Positions 48,021 through 56,098 of a stretch of DNA of 64,000 nt are shown piece by piece (the first letter of the stretch is position 1; every line of letters starts with the position of its first letter). The DNA comes from Aromatoleum toluclasticum ATCC 700605 (GTDB lineage: Bacteria; Pseudomonadota; Gammaproteobacteria; Burkholderiales; Rhodocyclaceae): the NCBI RefSeq assembly GCF_000378245.1, contig NZ_KB899500.1, forward strand, positions 1 through 64,000, given 5' to 3'. Both the position numbers and the translations under genes were made by a program. Below the pieces are notes generated by a model. The model did no database searches and was not told the DNA's origin. It worked only from the letters and a program-made list of their open reading frames with translations.

Positions 48021-48935
48021 ATGATATCAAACGAACTGGGTCGTCGTTATGAGCGACTGCTATTCCTGAGTGGCCCTTTGGCTTTAGTGGCGCTCGTGGT
48101 CTTGCTTGTTGCCTTTGCCTCGACAACGCAGAACGAACGCGTTCTTGCCAAATGTCTTGAAGTCGCAATCAATACTCTTAATGACAACAGGGATATTTTA
48201 GATACTCATTGGACCACTTATGTGCAAGAGAGGAAGAAATCGAAGTACTTCGCAAACAGTTACAAGCACGAACTTACTACGCTTTGGATATTGCCGGGAG
48301 TATCCTCAGGATGTCACGCGCAAGTTAAGCCTCTGTTGGACCAAGGCGCCGAAACATCTCCTGAAAAACTGATTGCAGATTTTAGTTCGCGAGTCAGTCA
48401 GCTCCGTGCCACCCCGCTTGAGTTTCGGGGCATCGAAATTCCTGAAAAAGCCGATCTTCCTATTCTCGGAACGAACGTCAAAATCCGTCTCGAATCGCTT
48501 ACGGCCTTGCTTCAAGTAAGCCTTGCCCCCGTACTCGTCATATGGCTGGGAAGCTTGTACAACACCCGCTACCGTGAGTCGCTGCTTGTCGGAAAAGTTA
48601 ATGACATCGCTGCGGTTTTTCCACATTTGATCAACGTCTATCCGGCGGTTGACATCCCCACTCTCCGAAAGCGTAGCCGGCTTGCCTACTGGATTCCTTC
48701 AGCCAAAAGTATTCCTATTGTATATAGCCTAACAAGAATGGGCCTAATCGTCTTCGTTATCTCCCCTGCGATTGGATGCTACGTGGCGAGCTTGTTTTTG
48801 CTTCCGATCGAGGGAATAGCGTGGCTTTCCATTTGTAGCGGGGCATTAGTCGTCATTTTTTCTCTTTCCGTCGTGCTGGTTGAGCTTCTTCCTTGGCACG
48901 CAATGAAGATATTCCCTGGAGTGGTGAGGAGATGA
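48021..48935 (+). CDS. Polytopic membrane protein of unknown function
   Basis: A 304-aa protein from the ATG at 48021 (a TTG 12 bases upstream is possible). Hydrophobic segments lie near the N-terminus (G-P-L-A-L-V-A-L-V-V-L-L-V-A-F-A), in the middle (A-P-V-L-V-I-W-L-G-S-L-Y), and twice near the C-terminus, with a ~140-residue soluble domain after the first. Codon usage is more AT-rich than the flanking chromosome, suggesting recent acquisition. No family recognised. Confidence 0.6.
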   Translation: MISNELGRRYERLLFLSGPLALVALVVLLVAFASTTQNERVLAKCLEVAINTLNDNRDILDTHWTTYVQERKKSKYFANSYKHELTTLWILPGVSSGCHAQVKPLLDQGAETSPEKLIADFSSRVSQLRATPLEFRGIEIPEKADLPILGTNVKIRLESLTALLQVSLAPVLVIWLGSLYNTRYRESLLVGKVNDIAAVFPHLINVYPAVDIPTLRKRSRLAYWIPSAKSIPIVYSLTRMGLIVFVISPAIGCYVASLFLLPIEGIAWLSICSGALVVIFSLSVVLVELLPWHAMKIFPGVVRR

Positions 48936-48988
48936 TGCCCGACTCTTCATTTCACTGGACCTGCACAAAAGGCCTCGCGGCTCGGTGA

Positions 48989-49190
48989 GTTCAACCATTG
49001 AAGGGCCGCTTTCCTGCAACTCGTTCGACCGCTGTGGGTCGGCTGCACTCGATGGCGTAGGGCAGCTTTCGGGAGGAGAAACCTCAGCGACCGGCTTCCG
49101 GCCGTGAACTAAGAAAGTTGCTCGTCGCGTCTCAACCCGAAGCTGCCCTAAGTGCTATCGCAAAGCGGACCCTCAACGTTTGAGTTAGGC
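48989..49190 (+). repeat. Nested 202-bp palindrome, large attC-like site
   Basis: Outer arms 48989-49012 (starting GTTCAAC) and 49162-49190 (ending GTTAGGC) pair imperfectly over about 25 bp. Inside, TAGGGCAGCTTTCGGG (49058-49073) and CCCGAAGCTGCCCTA (49136-49150) pair with one bulged T, and an inner GACCGGCTTCCGGCC hairpin follows. Core boxes fit attC, and the length would be at the extreme of the class. Confidence 0.45.
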
Positions 49191-49208
49191 ATCAGTCGAG
49201 AAGCTCGG

Positions 49209-50072
49209 TTACTTGCTGACCAAAGTTGCTAGGCGATTCGACACCTTCTCCGCCAGCTCTCTTAGCCCCTGTTCGTTGGGCAAGTACTGGATGTGTCGAA
49301 TATGCCGAAGGTCGAATGGGATGTCGGATTCGTGCTGTGCTACTAGGATGACGTCTTGGCCCATGGTGTGTGCAATCCCGGCCTCGTAGAACACGTTGGC
49401 GTTCTTGCCGGTCAGGTCGCAGATCACGGCCCGGGCAGTGCCGATGAGCTTCACCACATCTTGGATGATTACGTCGTCATCCCAGATATTGTCGGCACGC
49501 AAACATCGCATGCCGGCTGCGTCGACTCCGGCTTTAATCGCGGAATGAACGCCGTTGAACTCCGCACTGAACGGCATCATCACCGCTACGAGCTTTGGAT
49601 CAACTGGCGCTTCCGGCAGCTTGAACATGGTCGGTTTGATGCGACCGATGCCTTCCGTGAACAGCACGCGGAACAAGTCGGCGTCCTTGACTGCCCAGTG
49701 ATTTGTGCGGAAGTCATCGAAGAACCGTTTGCTAATGACAAAGTGAAGCGGCGCCGCGAGCGACTCAAGCACCGAGTTGGCGATCGGTGGGACATTGACA
49801 TCGAGCTCGTACTCGATTTGGTAATCTACCGCCCCCCGCCTGATCTTGGTGACCTTGCCTACTCTTGCCATCACGGGGAAGTCCGGATCGCTGCTTGACT
49901 CGTTCGTGATGATGGTAGGCAGCGCCATCAAGGCGGCGGCGTCAAGCACATCACCTGGAGCGTATCGGTCCTCCAGATCCTTGTCCGTGTATTGGAAAAC
50001 CCGGTTATGTGGCAGCGTCAATGAGCCGCGTGGCGCGGCGACGTCCATTCCAGTCACTAAAAGATTGAACAT
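49209..50072 (-). CDS. Protein with C-terminal nucleoside-deoxyribosyltransferase/TIR-like domain
   Basis: A 287-aa soluble protein; the ATG at 50072 follows GGGGAG. Residues 1-155 are an unrecognised domain. Residues 160-285 begin L-V-A-V-M-M-P-F and contain C-D-L-T-G-K-N-A-N-V-F-Y-E-A-G-I-A-H (about 218-235) and V-I-L-V-A-Q, the pattern of nucleoside 2-deoxyribosyltransferase and related TIR-like nucleotide-hydrolase domains, with Glu230 as candidate catalytic residue. Such domains are frequent effectors in anti-phage systems. It runs opposite to the preceding array genes, and a HEPN gene lies upstream on the same strand with a 46-bp gap. Confidence 0.7.
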   Translation of the reverse strand: MFNLLVTGMDVAAPRGSLTLPHNRVFQYTDKDLEDRYAPGDVLDAAALMALPTIITNESSSDPDFPVMARVGKVTKIRRGAVDYQIEYELDVNVPPIANSVLESLAAPLHFVISKRFFDDFRTNHWAVKDADLFRVLFTEGIGRIKPTMFKLPEAPVDPKLVAVMMPFSAEFNGVHSAIKAGVDAAGMRCLRADNIWDDDVIIQDVVKLIGTARAVICDLTGKNANVFYEAGIAHTMGQDVILVAQHESDIPFDLRHIRHIQYLPNEQGLRELAEKVSNRLATLVSK

Positions 50073-50103
50073 CAACTCCCCGCTAAATTGCGTGCTTTCT
50101 GAT

Positions 50104-50169
50104 GCCTAATGTCTGAACTCACCGGCCTTTGGCTTCATGCGCAAGGTCCGGTGACATGATGGTTTGGGC
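50104..50169 (+). repeat. attC-like site between the DRT-like and HEPN genes
   Basis: GCCTAAT (50104-50110), CACCGGCCTT (50120-50129), AAGGTCCGGTG (50143-50153) and GTTTGGGC (50162-50169) give the R-L-loop-L-R order and the ~66-bp length of attC, with one extra base in an arm. It overlaps the 3' end of the HEPN gene. Confidence 0.45.
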
Positions 50170-50925
50170 TGCAGCATCGGGACCCTTGAACGCCGAAGAT
50201 GCCAACCGAGCGGACTCGATAAGCGAGGCAGCGTAAGAACTGGCAGCATCGACGTACCGAAGAAATGCCTCGCGCCCCACAACAACTGGATCTCCGACTT
50301 TCAATTGAAGCCACGGGCATAGCTGAAGTAGCCGCACGTCGGCAACTCCTGCCCGATGGACGATTACGTTCCGCACTGCTGCCAATTCAGAAAGGGCGCG
50401 CCGCTGATCCTCTGTGACTTGAGGGCGAATGCCAAAAGGCTTAAGGAGGCATTCGAAGCGTCCAGCGCCTGGCTTTAGTGCGGCAGCAAGCTCTCGTTCA
50501 AGGATTCCAACGAGGTACCGCATCTTGTCTTCACCATCAAAGCTCTCATACTCAGTAATACGGACACGGACGTTGTTGAATTCCGGAACAAGGCGGGCAG
50601 CAGGATACGCAAATAGCCATCGAACCAAGAAGTCACGAAATGCTGCTTCCAGTGCCCCCCAAATCAAGACTGATGCTGCGCTGTGTAGAAGCGGCAAATC
50701 TGCGGCCACCTCTTCAGCCGCCAAGACTTCGAGTTCCTGCATCTTCTGGACGGACTCGGGTGGCTTGCGAAGCACCTCAGTTAGGCGAGCCGCGCCGTTC
50801 ATTTGCCGAAGAGCCGCGCCAGTAACCCAAACGAGCTTAAGAATTTGCTCGCGACGTCGCAAGAATATCTCCTCGAACGGCTCGAACTCGTATTCTGTGT
50901 TTATTGAGGTCGATTCAGAAGTCAT
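50119..50925 (-). CDS. HEPN-domain protein (RiboL-PSP-HEPN-like)
   Basis: A 268-aa soluble, mainly helical protein. The start at 50925 (MTSESTSINTEYEF) is chosen because residues before it in the longer frame lack protein character. A-V-R-N-V-I-V-H-R (R185 to H190) is a complete R-x4-H motif, the catalytic signature of HEPN ribonucleases. Upstream, W-G-A-L-E-A-A-F-R-D-F-L-V-R-W-L matches the first HEPN helix pair of RiboL-PSP proteins. HEPN proteins are toxins or RNases in abortive infection and toxin-antitoxin systems. The DRT-like gene follows on the same strand; whether they act together is inference. Confidence 0.68.
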   Translation of the reverse strand: MTSESTSINTEYEFEPFEEIFLRRREQILKLVWVTGAALRQMNGAARLTEVLRKPPESVQKMQELEVLAAEEVAADLPLLHSAASVLIWGALEAAFRDFLVRWLFAYPAARLVPEFNNVRVRITEYESFDGEDKMRYLVGILERELAAALKPGAGRFECLLKPFGIRPQVTEDQRRALSELAAVRNVIVHRAGVADVRLLQLCPWLQLKVGDPVVVGREAFLRYVDAASSYAASLIESARLASSAFKGPDAAAQTIMSPDLAHEAKGR

Positions 50926-51531
50926 GTCATCAAGCGGCCCAACTGCATTTTTCTGGCGACAGCTCTGCTGGGCAACGTGGGCACTGCTCCATAACATCGT
51001 AGACGCAGCGTTGGCGAAAGTCACTTGGCGCAGGTGATTTCTCAGCAAACAGGGTGCATCGGAGCCGTCATAACAATCCGTGAAAAGCGACACGGTCAAC
51101 TGCGCGTGTTAAGCATAGCACGTGCGCCGTTCGGGGGCCCGCTTTCGGGGGTTAGACGCGCCTGACTGCTTCTGGCCGACTGCACGAGTCCGGGAACGGC
51201 CGCTTCGTAGATCTGAAACTCACAAATCTGGTGCCTGCCCGTGCGGCCCCTTTGGAGCAATCCGAGGAACCGCTTGGGGTCGGGCCCGGCCCGTCGGACA
51301 CGGATGCAGCTGCCATTCGACCTAAGTTGGGGGCTGATCGGCAGGTCTCGGTGCAGGGCGAACGCTGAGTCCCTGCCAGATGGCGTCCTTCGGCGTTACA
51401 CTTCAACTCCACTTTCAATCAGAGATTGGGGCGAAGTAAGTTGATGCATGAGATGAGCAACTCAACTCATGCAAACAGGCGAGGGAAAGGCTGAAGAAAA
51501 ATTTTCGTCAGAAAACCACTGCAACACAAAG
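50926..51531. other. Non-coding gap with a small attC-like repeat
   Basis: No supported gene. TCATAAC (51068), CCGTG/CACGG (51078-51082, 51091-51095) and GTTAAGC (51108-51114) form a short attC-like arrangement upstream of the HEPN gene. A GTTAGAC box lies at about 51153. The rest has no clear structure. Confidence 0.35.
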
Positions 51532-52260
51532 ATGGCGACCCACATGAAGCGCTGGTCTATCGCAGAAACACGAGACTTGGTTGAAGCGCGGTTTGGGCGG
51601 GCTCATCGTGATCAAGTTACGCCGAGCCTTAATTCGCTCGCTGACCGTCTCAGTCATGCTCAATACCATTACGAGGAGATCGAACGCCTCCTAAACCATT
51701 TTTCTGAATTGCATCTCTGCACAAAGCCGCTCATAGCAGTGATCTACGACGAAGATGAGAGTGGTCGTGTTGATTTTGAGCTATTAATGATCGCAGTCGC
51801 AGCACACGCGACAGCCTGCGTTTTATCCCTTCACGCCATTTCCGATATCGCCGCGAATGCGACTTATCACGCGCTCGGATATAGTCTTCGGGAAAACGCG
51901 ATGCCGGAACGCGACATTTCAGCAGCATCAGTTCAGCGGAGCTTTAAAGACGTCCCCGGGCACGCACCTATTGCTGAAGTGTTTTCAAGAATGCAAAGCG
52001 ACCCCTCTTATAATATAATTTCGGCTCTTGCAAACAAGAGTAAGCATCAAAGCATCGTAAAACCTCTCCTGAACGAAGACTGGACTGGTTCGCGGCCACA
52101 ACGACATGAGTTTCGTTTCTCGGCATTTAAATACGCAGGAAGAGAAATTCCAGAGAAAACATTTAATTCTGTCTTAGAGCCGGCCTTTGAGTTGTCAAAT
52201 CGGACGGTGATCGAGATTGGGAATTTTTTAAATGAAATATTGGCAGACCGAACGCGCTGA
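51532..52260 (+). CDS. Hypothetical helical protein with NKxKH motif
   Basis: About 242 aa; ATGs at 51469, 51532 and 51544 are possible and none has a clear ribosome site. The sequence is helical, AT-richer than the chromosome, with A-V-A-A-H-A-T-A-C-V-L-S-L-H-A-I-S-D-I and S-A-L-A-N-K-S-K-H-Q-S. The N-K-x-K-H segment is reminiscent of HEPN-like or Cthe_2314-type helical domains, but I cannot assign a family. The next reading frame continues in phase immediately after its TGA. Confidence 0.55.
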   Translation: MATHMKRWSIAETRDLVEARFGRAHRDQVTPSLNSLADRLSHAQYHYEEIERLLNHFSELHLCTKPLIAVIYDEDESGRVDFELLMIAVAAHATACVLSLHAISDIAANATYHALGYSLRENAMPERDISAASVQRSFKDVPGHAPIAEVFSRMQSDPSYNIISALANKSKHQSIVKPLLNEDWTGSRPQRHEFRFSAFKYAGREIPEKTFNSVLEPAFELSNRTVIEIGNFLNEILADRTR

Positions 52261-52356
52261 GGAATATTCATAATAGATTGCAAGCAGCAAGCACGAAAAA
52301 TCTATGAGATATGCGTAATCAGCGCCAAGCAGCACAGAAAGTTATCTTACCGTGAG

Positions 52357-52650
52357 GTGCTCGACCATCTCGGCTATGGAAACCGAGTTCAAGGGCATTC
52401 AATTAGATATGGGCTTGAGCTTATTTGGATTGGCTGCGCGCATTCTAAGTTGCCGATTTTGACTTCGATTATTGTTACCCAAGCGACAGGAGCGCCAAAT
52501 GCAAACGGGTATTCTGTTGCAGATTGGGAAAGAGATGCGCAGGAGGTCTTTAGCCAAAACGAGTGGCCAAGCGTTGAAGAGATTGACTGGAATTACGTTT
52601 GGAAAAATCGGGTTGATCTGTCTGACGCTCATGGAACCAGAGGCTACTGA
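52357..52650 (+). CDS. Hypothetical protein with uncertain start
   Basis: From the GTG at 52357 the product is 97 aa (V-L-D-H-L-G-Y-G-N-R-V-Q-G-H-S-I). The frame is open back to the TGA at 52258-52260 of the preceding gene and reads protein-like there (K-I-Y-E-I-C-V-I-S-A-K-Q-H-R-K-L-S-Y-R), with no ATG, GTG or TTG. So either a rare start is used, or the stop is read through, or a start was lost by mutation. The segment L-P-I-L-T-S-I-I-V-T-Q-A-T-G-A-P-N looks conserved but is not a family I can name. Confidence 0.4.
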   Translation: MLDHLGYGNRVQGHSIRYGLELIWIGCAHSKLPILTSIIVTQATGAPNANGYSVADWERDAQEVFSQNEWPSVEEIDWNYVWKNRVDLSDAHGTRGY

Positions 52651-52697
52651 AAAAGAAGCTGACGGTGTGAAGAGCGACAGGTCGTCTTCCCCTGTGT

Positions 52698-52859
52698 TTA
52701 CTCAATGACTTCCAGCCGATAATCTACACCGAACGCCACCTTCGGCGAGACCGACTCGCCGGTCGCTTCGAATCGGGTGCGTCTTTCAGGATGGACCAGA
52801 AGGGACAGTGATAAGCAACGGTACCCGCGCACAGGCGCATACCGCACCTTTCCGTCCAT
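52698..52859 (-). CDS. Possible 53-aa protein (weak)
   Basis: From the ATG at 52859 the peptide begins MDGKVRYAPVRGY and ends with F-G-V-D-Y-R-L-E-V-I-E. Composition is protein-like (balanced, beta-rich), unlike shadow frames. No ribosome site; the frame is open upstream with plausible residues, so the start is unsure. It follows, on the minus strand, the gene at 53356. Confidence 0.3.
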   Translation of the reverse strand: MDGKVRYAPVRGYRCLSLSLLVHPERRTRFEATGESVSPKVAFGVDYRLEVIE

Positions 52860-53026
52860 GAAGCCGCCCGTATCGAGACAGCCGTAGAACTCACACGAGC
52901 TGTCGTATTGATTTCGTGAGTCGGCGCGAGAAAGCCAGGAGTTGTGTGTGTGCGAATCCAAGCACACGAAACGGGGACCAGAAGTATGACGCGATCGACG
53001 GACGTGGCCCCCACGCTGAGAACGGC

Positions 53027-53356
53027 TCACCCGAAGATCGATTCCGGATGGCGGCCACGTATTGCGTGGCTCGGGTAGGGAGCCCGCCAGACGTAACCGC
53101 CCTCCAGGTCGAACACGGGCGAGAGTTCGAGCGCTTGGTCAAAGTCACTTTTCGTAAGACCCGTGAGCAACCAGAAAGAGTTGACCGGCATGGCTAGGCG
53201 TTCAGGGTCGTCATCGAGCATCCAAGCGAGTTGTAGCAGCCAGTCGTCGGAATTCTCGCGCAGCTTAGCGTTCCACCCTCCTGGCGGCTCGATGATCAGT
53301 TCGTAGTCATCGAAGTTGGGGACGGGACGCGGCAATTTGCGGTGTGTGGCGGTCAT
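53027..53356 (-). CDS. Acidic hypothetical protein of the replication module
   Basis: A 109-aa protein; the start at 53356 (MTATHRKLPRPVPNF) follows a GGAG site. It contains D-D-Y-E-L-I-I-E-P-P-G-G-W, then D-D-W-L-L-Q-L-A-W-M-L-D-D-D-P-E-R-L-A and S-F-W-L-L-T-G-L-T. Not recognised. It lies downstream of the coupled small gene at 53520 on the same strand, so it may be part of the integrative element's core transcript. Confidence 0.6.
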   Translation of the reverse strand: MTATHRKLPRPVPNFDDYELIIEPPGGWNAKLRENSDDWLLQLAWMLDDDPERLAMPVNSFWLLTGLTKSDFDQALELSPVFDLEGGYVWRAPYPSHAIRGRHPESIFG

Positions 53357-53519
53357 GACTTGACTCCGGATTGGTGGCGGTGGGTGAGTGGCATGCATCC
53401 ATGCGTATTGATGGAGCACCAGCACACGCTGTTGCATGGCGGTGCGCGAGTTGGCGTTCGCCGCGTGCGCCCTTGGCGCGGGAAGCGCGGGCTCGCCGTA
53501 CGTTGTGGACGCGCATGGG

Positions 53520-53765
53520 TCATCGCGGCTGACCTTTCAGTGCGAGCATGTCCAGCATGTCGCGGTATTCGCGATCGATGTGGCGAAGCGCCTCGATGAG
53601 CGACGTTTTGTGAGGACGCAGACGCTCGATCCACTCATCGAGCAAGGCATCGTCGTCAGAGCGCATCTCGATGTTCGACCCGTCCTCGGTGAGGCGCATT
53701 TCCACTCCGACGTTTTCGGCCGCGCGCATCAGTTTGAAGATGTCGGACATGTCACGAGTTTTCAT
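53520..53765 (-). CDS. 81-aa hypothetical protein coupled to the Prim-Pol gene
   Basis: The start at 53765 (MKTRDMSDIFKLMRAAENVG) overlaps the stop of the Prim-Pol gene as ATGA, so translation is coupled. The body is helical and acidic, with V-E-M-R-L-T-E-D-G-S-N-I-E-M-R then H-K-T-S-L-I-E-A-L-R-H-I-D-R-E-Y. This type (short, central beta pair, C-terminal helix) commonly follows primase genes in satellite elements. Function unknown. Confidence 0.65.
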   Translation of the reverse strand: MKTRDMSDIFKLMRAAENVGVEMRLTEDGSNIEMRSDDDALLDEWIERLRPHKTSLIEALRHIDREYRDMLDMLALKGQPR

Positions 53766-56098
53766 GGCATGCCCTTCCATGCGTCGCGGCTGCGCACCGG
53801 CAGCGGTGCATGCGTGGGCGTTGAGAGGGGCGGCGTGGCGGCCAGTTCAGTTCCTTCACATACCCGTTGATCCCCTTCGGCTATCTGATCCCCTTCGGCA
53901 ACGGCGCGAGTTTTCGGACCGCTCCCGTCGCAGTCCAAAGGGTTCCATTGATCCCCTTCGCCGTTTCGGGTGTCGGATGGACTGCCGCGAAGCGGATCAT
54001 TCATTCCTGTTCTTGTCGACCTTTGATCCCCTTCGGCGAAACCCGCATGGTTACTAGGTTTTATGGTGGTGGTATTACGAAGGGGATCATTACTTTCACT
54101 CTTATAGGAAGCATTGTTTTTGTGGGAGTCGTCGAATGGCAATTCCCATTCCCATCCGCCGTGCATCCCGCATTTCGCGGAACGGATACCGGCGATTTTC
54201 TTTGCGCGCTTGACGGTTGGTTGGGAAAACCCGGCTGCGGCGGCGCCATTCTCGATTTCCGTGGCGTTGCGCGCACCGTGGCGCAGTTGCATGAAGAGGA
54301 AGGCGACGGCCCGGGCAAGCGTTGCGCTATCAGGGACATCATCGCCAACTTTGCCATTGACCGCGTCGTCGGCGCGCGTTTCGCAGGGCCCATCCCACAC
54401 CACCCGACTTGTCTCGATTCCGCCCGACATGACAGATTCGATGTGGTAGACGAATCCGCTCGTATCGAGACCGAGATTGTTTTTGATCGGGAGGAAGAGG
54501 CGACGCAACGGGGCGTCTGCATCCTTGAAGACGCCGTAGACAGCACGGGCTGCCGCCGTATAGCCGATTGAGTCGAGGACGCGGGTAAGCGCCTCGCGCG
54601 GTGCCCCCTCACCACCGCCTTTGTTGAAATGGCTCAAGCATATCAAAGCGAATTTCTTCTCGGCAGCCAAGGCAGCAAGCGGCGCGAGCAGTTTGCGCAC
54701 GTCGGCGTTCTTGGCGTGATTGGTGTCGCCGCCATAGACAGAGAAGGGATCAAAGACGACGAATGCTACGTTGCCAATCTCATCGACTTTGGCGCGCAGC
54801 GCGTCGACGTCATGGCGCATGTCGGGCAACCGCTCAACCAACCTTCCACTGTCGTCGCAACCGGCGATCGTGCACTTCACGATGTGCACGCGATCAAGGT
54901 CCGCGCCAGCCGCCAGCAAGCGCGGAACGAGCGTGTCATCGGCATCGTCCTCGGCCGAAAAAATCAAGACATTCGCGGGTGCTGGAGGTCGCGTGCCATC
55001 GGGCCAGGCTCCACCCGTCGTTACGACAGCGGCAAGATAGATGATCAGTTGCGACTTGCCGAGTCCCGGCATTCCGGCAATGAGCGTCGTCTTTCCGCGT
55101 GGGATGTACTGGTGCCACAGCCAGTCGACCGGCTTCGGTATGACGGCGGAGGCTTGAACGCATTCCAGGCGTTGCGTTTGTTCGTTGCCTGACTGTCGGC
55201 TGCCCGTCGGATTGTGATGCATCTTCTGTTCCTTGCCGCCAATATTGCCGTCCTCGCGGTCCGGCTTTGCCTGCGCCCGTTCAAAGTCTTTGCGTAACCA
55301 ACGTAGTCCAGCACCACACGACTGCGCTTCTAGCTCCAGCACCTTTTCACTGATGCCGTAGCGAGGGTCCGCGAAGATCGCCGTATGCAAGGCGAAGTCT
55401 CTGTAGCCGAACCCAATTAGCGAACGCATCACGCCGAAGATGGCTTCGCTGCGACTGCCGCGAGGTGTTCGAGCGCGGATCAGTTCCTTGGTGCGATCGG
55501 GAATGCGTAACTCATCGATGTCGATGTGCGGCAGTTCGACCGCACCGCACGTACCTACGTGTGCTTGTGCTGCCCGCTCTTGGAGCAGCGCGACGAGCCA
55601 GTCCGGTGCAGGCGGTACAGCGCCCCCGGCAAACAGTCGGTAGGGTGTGCCATTCGGATGGATGCTCGGAGGCGCAATGACATACCCGCCCTCGCACTTC
55701 ACGTCGATGCCATCCGTGAGCACGCTGCAAGGCAACTCGATACCCTCGGGCAAGCGCAGGTAGATGTGCAGCCCGCCACCGCCACTCTCGACGACGTAAT
55801 CGCGGGGCAGCGCGCCGTGTATCTCTTCCAGTGTGGCTAGCGATGCATCGCCTCCATTGCGTGGATCGACGTCGACGACGAGCAGCCCGGAGTCCTCGCC
55901 GGTGAGGATGGCAACATTCGCGTCTGGCCACTTTGTCCACCACCCGTCGATCTGCCCGCCGTCCATCGTGGCATCGCGGAAGCCGTGCGTCGTGAGCGGC
56001 GTCTTCGCTCCAGGAGCGCAAGGAAGAACCGGCCAACTGCGTCGTGCGTAGGCGAAGGCAGCGTCGCGCATCGACGAGGCGCAGACGATGGTGCTCAT
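53762..56098 (-). CDS. Prim-Pol primase/polymerase - RecA-like helicase replication protein
   Basis: A 778-aa protein starting at 56098 (MSTIVCASSM), where it overlaps the alpA stop (ATGA). Residues 10-175 are a bifunctional primase/polymerase domain: V-V-D-V-D-P-R-N-G-G (metal Asp76/78), G-G-G-G-L-H-I-Y-L (His111) and D-G-I-D-V-K-C-E-G-G-Y-V-I. Residues 320-520 are an AAA_25/RepA-like ATPase: Walker A A-G-M-P-G-L-G-K-S-Q (341-350) and V-V-F-D-P-F Walker B (447-452), with C-L-S-H-F-N-K-G-G. The last ~110 residues are low complexity with A-E-G-D-Q and N-D-P-L-R repeats that mirror DNA iterons. It would replicate the excised element. Confidence 0.88.
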   Translation of the reverse strand: MSTIVCASSMRDAAFAYARRSWPVLPCAPGAKTPLTTHGFRDATMDGGQIDGWWTKWPDANVAILTGEDSGLLVVDVDPRNGGDASLATLEEIHGALPRDYVVESGGGGLHIYLRLPEGIELPCSVLTDGIDVKCEGGYVIAPPSIHPNGTPYRLFAGGAVPPAPDWLVALLQERAAQAHVGTCGAVELPHIDIDELRIPDRTKELIRARTPRGSRSEAIFGVMRSLIGFGYRDFALHTAIFADPRYGISEKVLELEAQSCGAGLRWLRKDFERAQAKPDREDGNIGGKEQKMHHNPTGSRQSGNEQTQRLECVQASAVIPKPVDWLWHQYIPRGKTTLIAGMPGLGKSQLIIYLAAVVTTGGAWPDGTRPPAPANVLIFSAEDDADDTLVPRLLAAGADLDRVHIVKCTIAGCDDSGRLVERLPDMRHDVDALRAKVDEIGNVAFVVFDPFSVYGGDTNHAKNADVRKLLAPLAALAAEKKFALICLSHFNKGGGEGAPREALTRVLDSIGYTAAARAVYGVFKDADAPLRRLFLPIKNNLGLDTSGFVYHIESVMSGGIETSRVVWDGPCETRADDAVNGKVGDDVPDSATLARAVAFLFMQLRHGARNATEIENGAAAAGFSQPTVKRAKKIAGIRSAKCGMHGGWEWELPFDDSHKNNASYKSESNDPLRNTTTIKPSNHAGFAEGDQRSTRTGMNDPLRGSPSDTRNGEGDQWNPLDCDGSGPKTRAVAEGDQIAEGDQRVCEGTELAATPPLSTPTHAPLPVRSRDAWKGMP
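53867..54089. repeat. Iteron-like 14-bp repeats inside the Prim-Pol gene
   Basis: TGATCCCCTTCGGC, or a close match, occurs at 53868, 53886, 53949 (12 of 14) and 54024, and in reverse complement at 54078 and, with one mismatch, at about 53988. They fall within 222 bp in the 3' end of the replication gene and encode its A-E-G-D-Q and N-D-P-L-R repeats. The pattern suits replication-origin iterons bound by the element's own protein. Confidence 0.55.

Noticed and set aside
53353-53634. Arg/Thr-rich ORFs around the small genes at 53.0-53.8 kb
   Set aside because: They overlap better-supported genes in other frames and lack start signals.
53867-54089. CRISPR array
   Set aside because: Repeats are 14 bp, unevenly spaced, in both orientations and inside a coding gene; iterons fit better. 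No cas gene is present.
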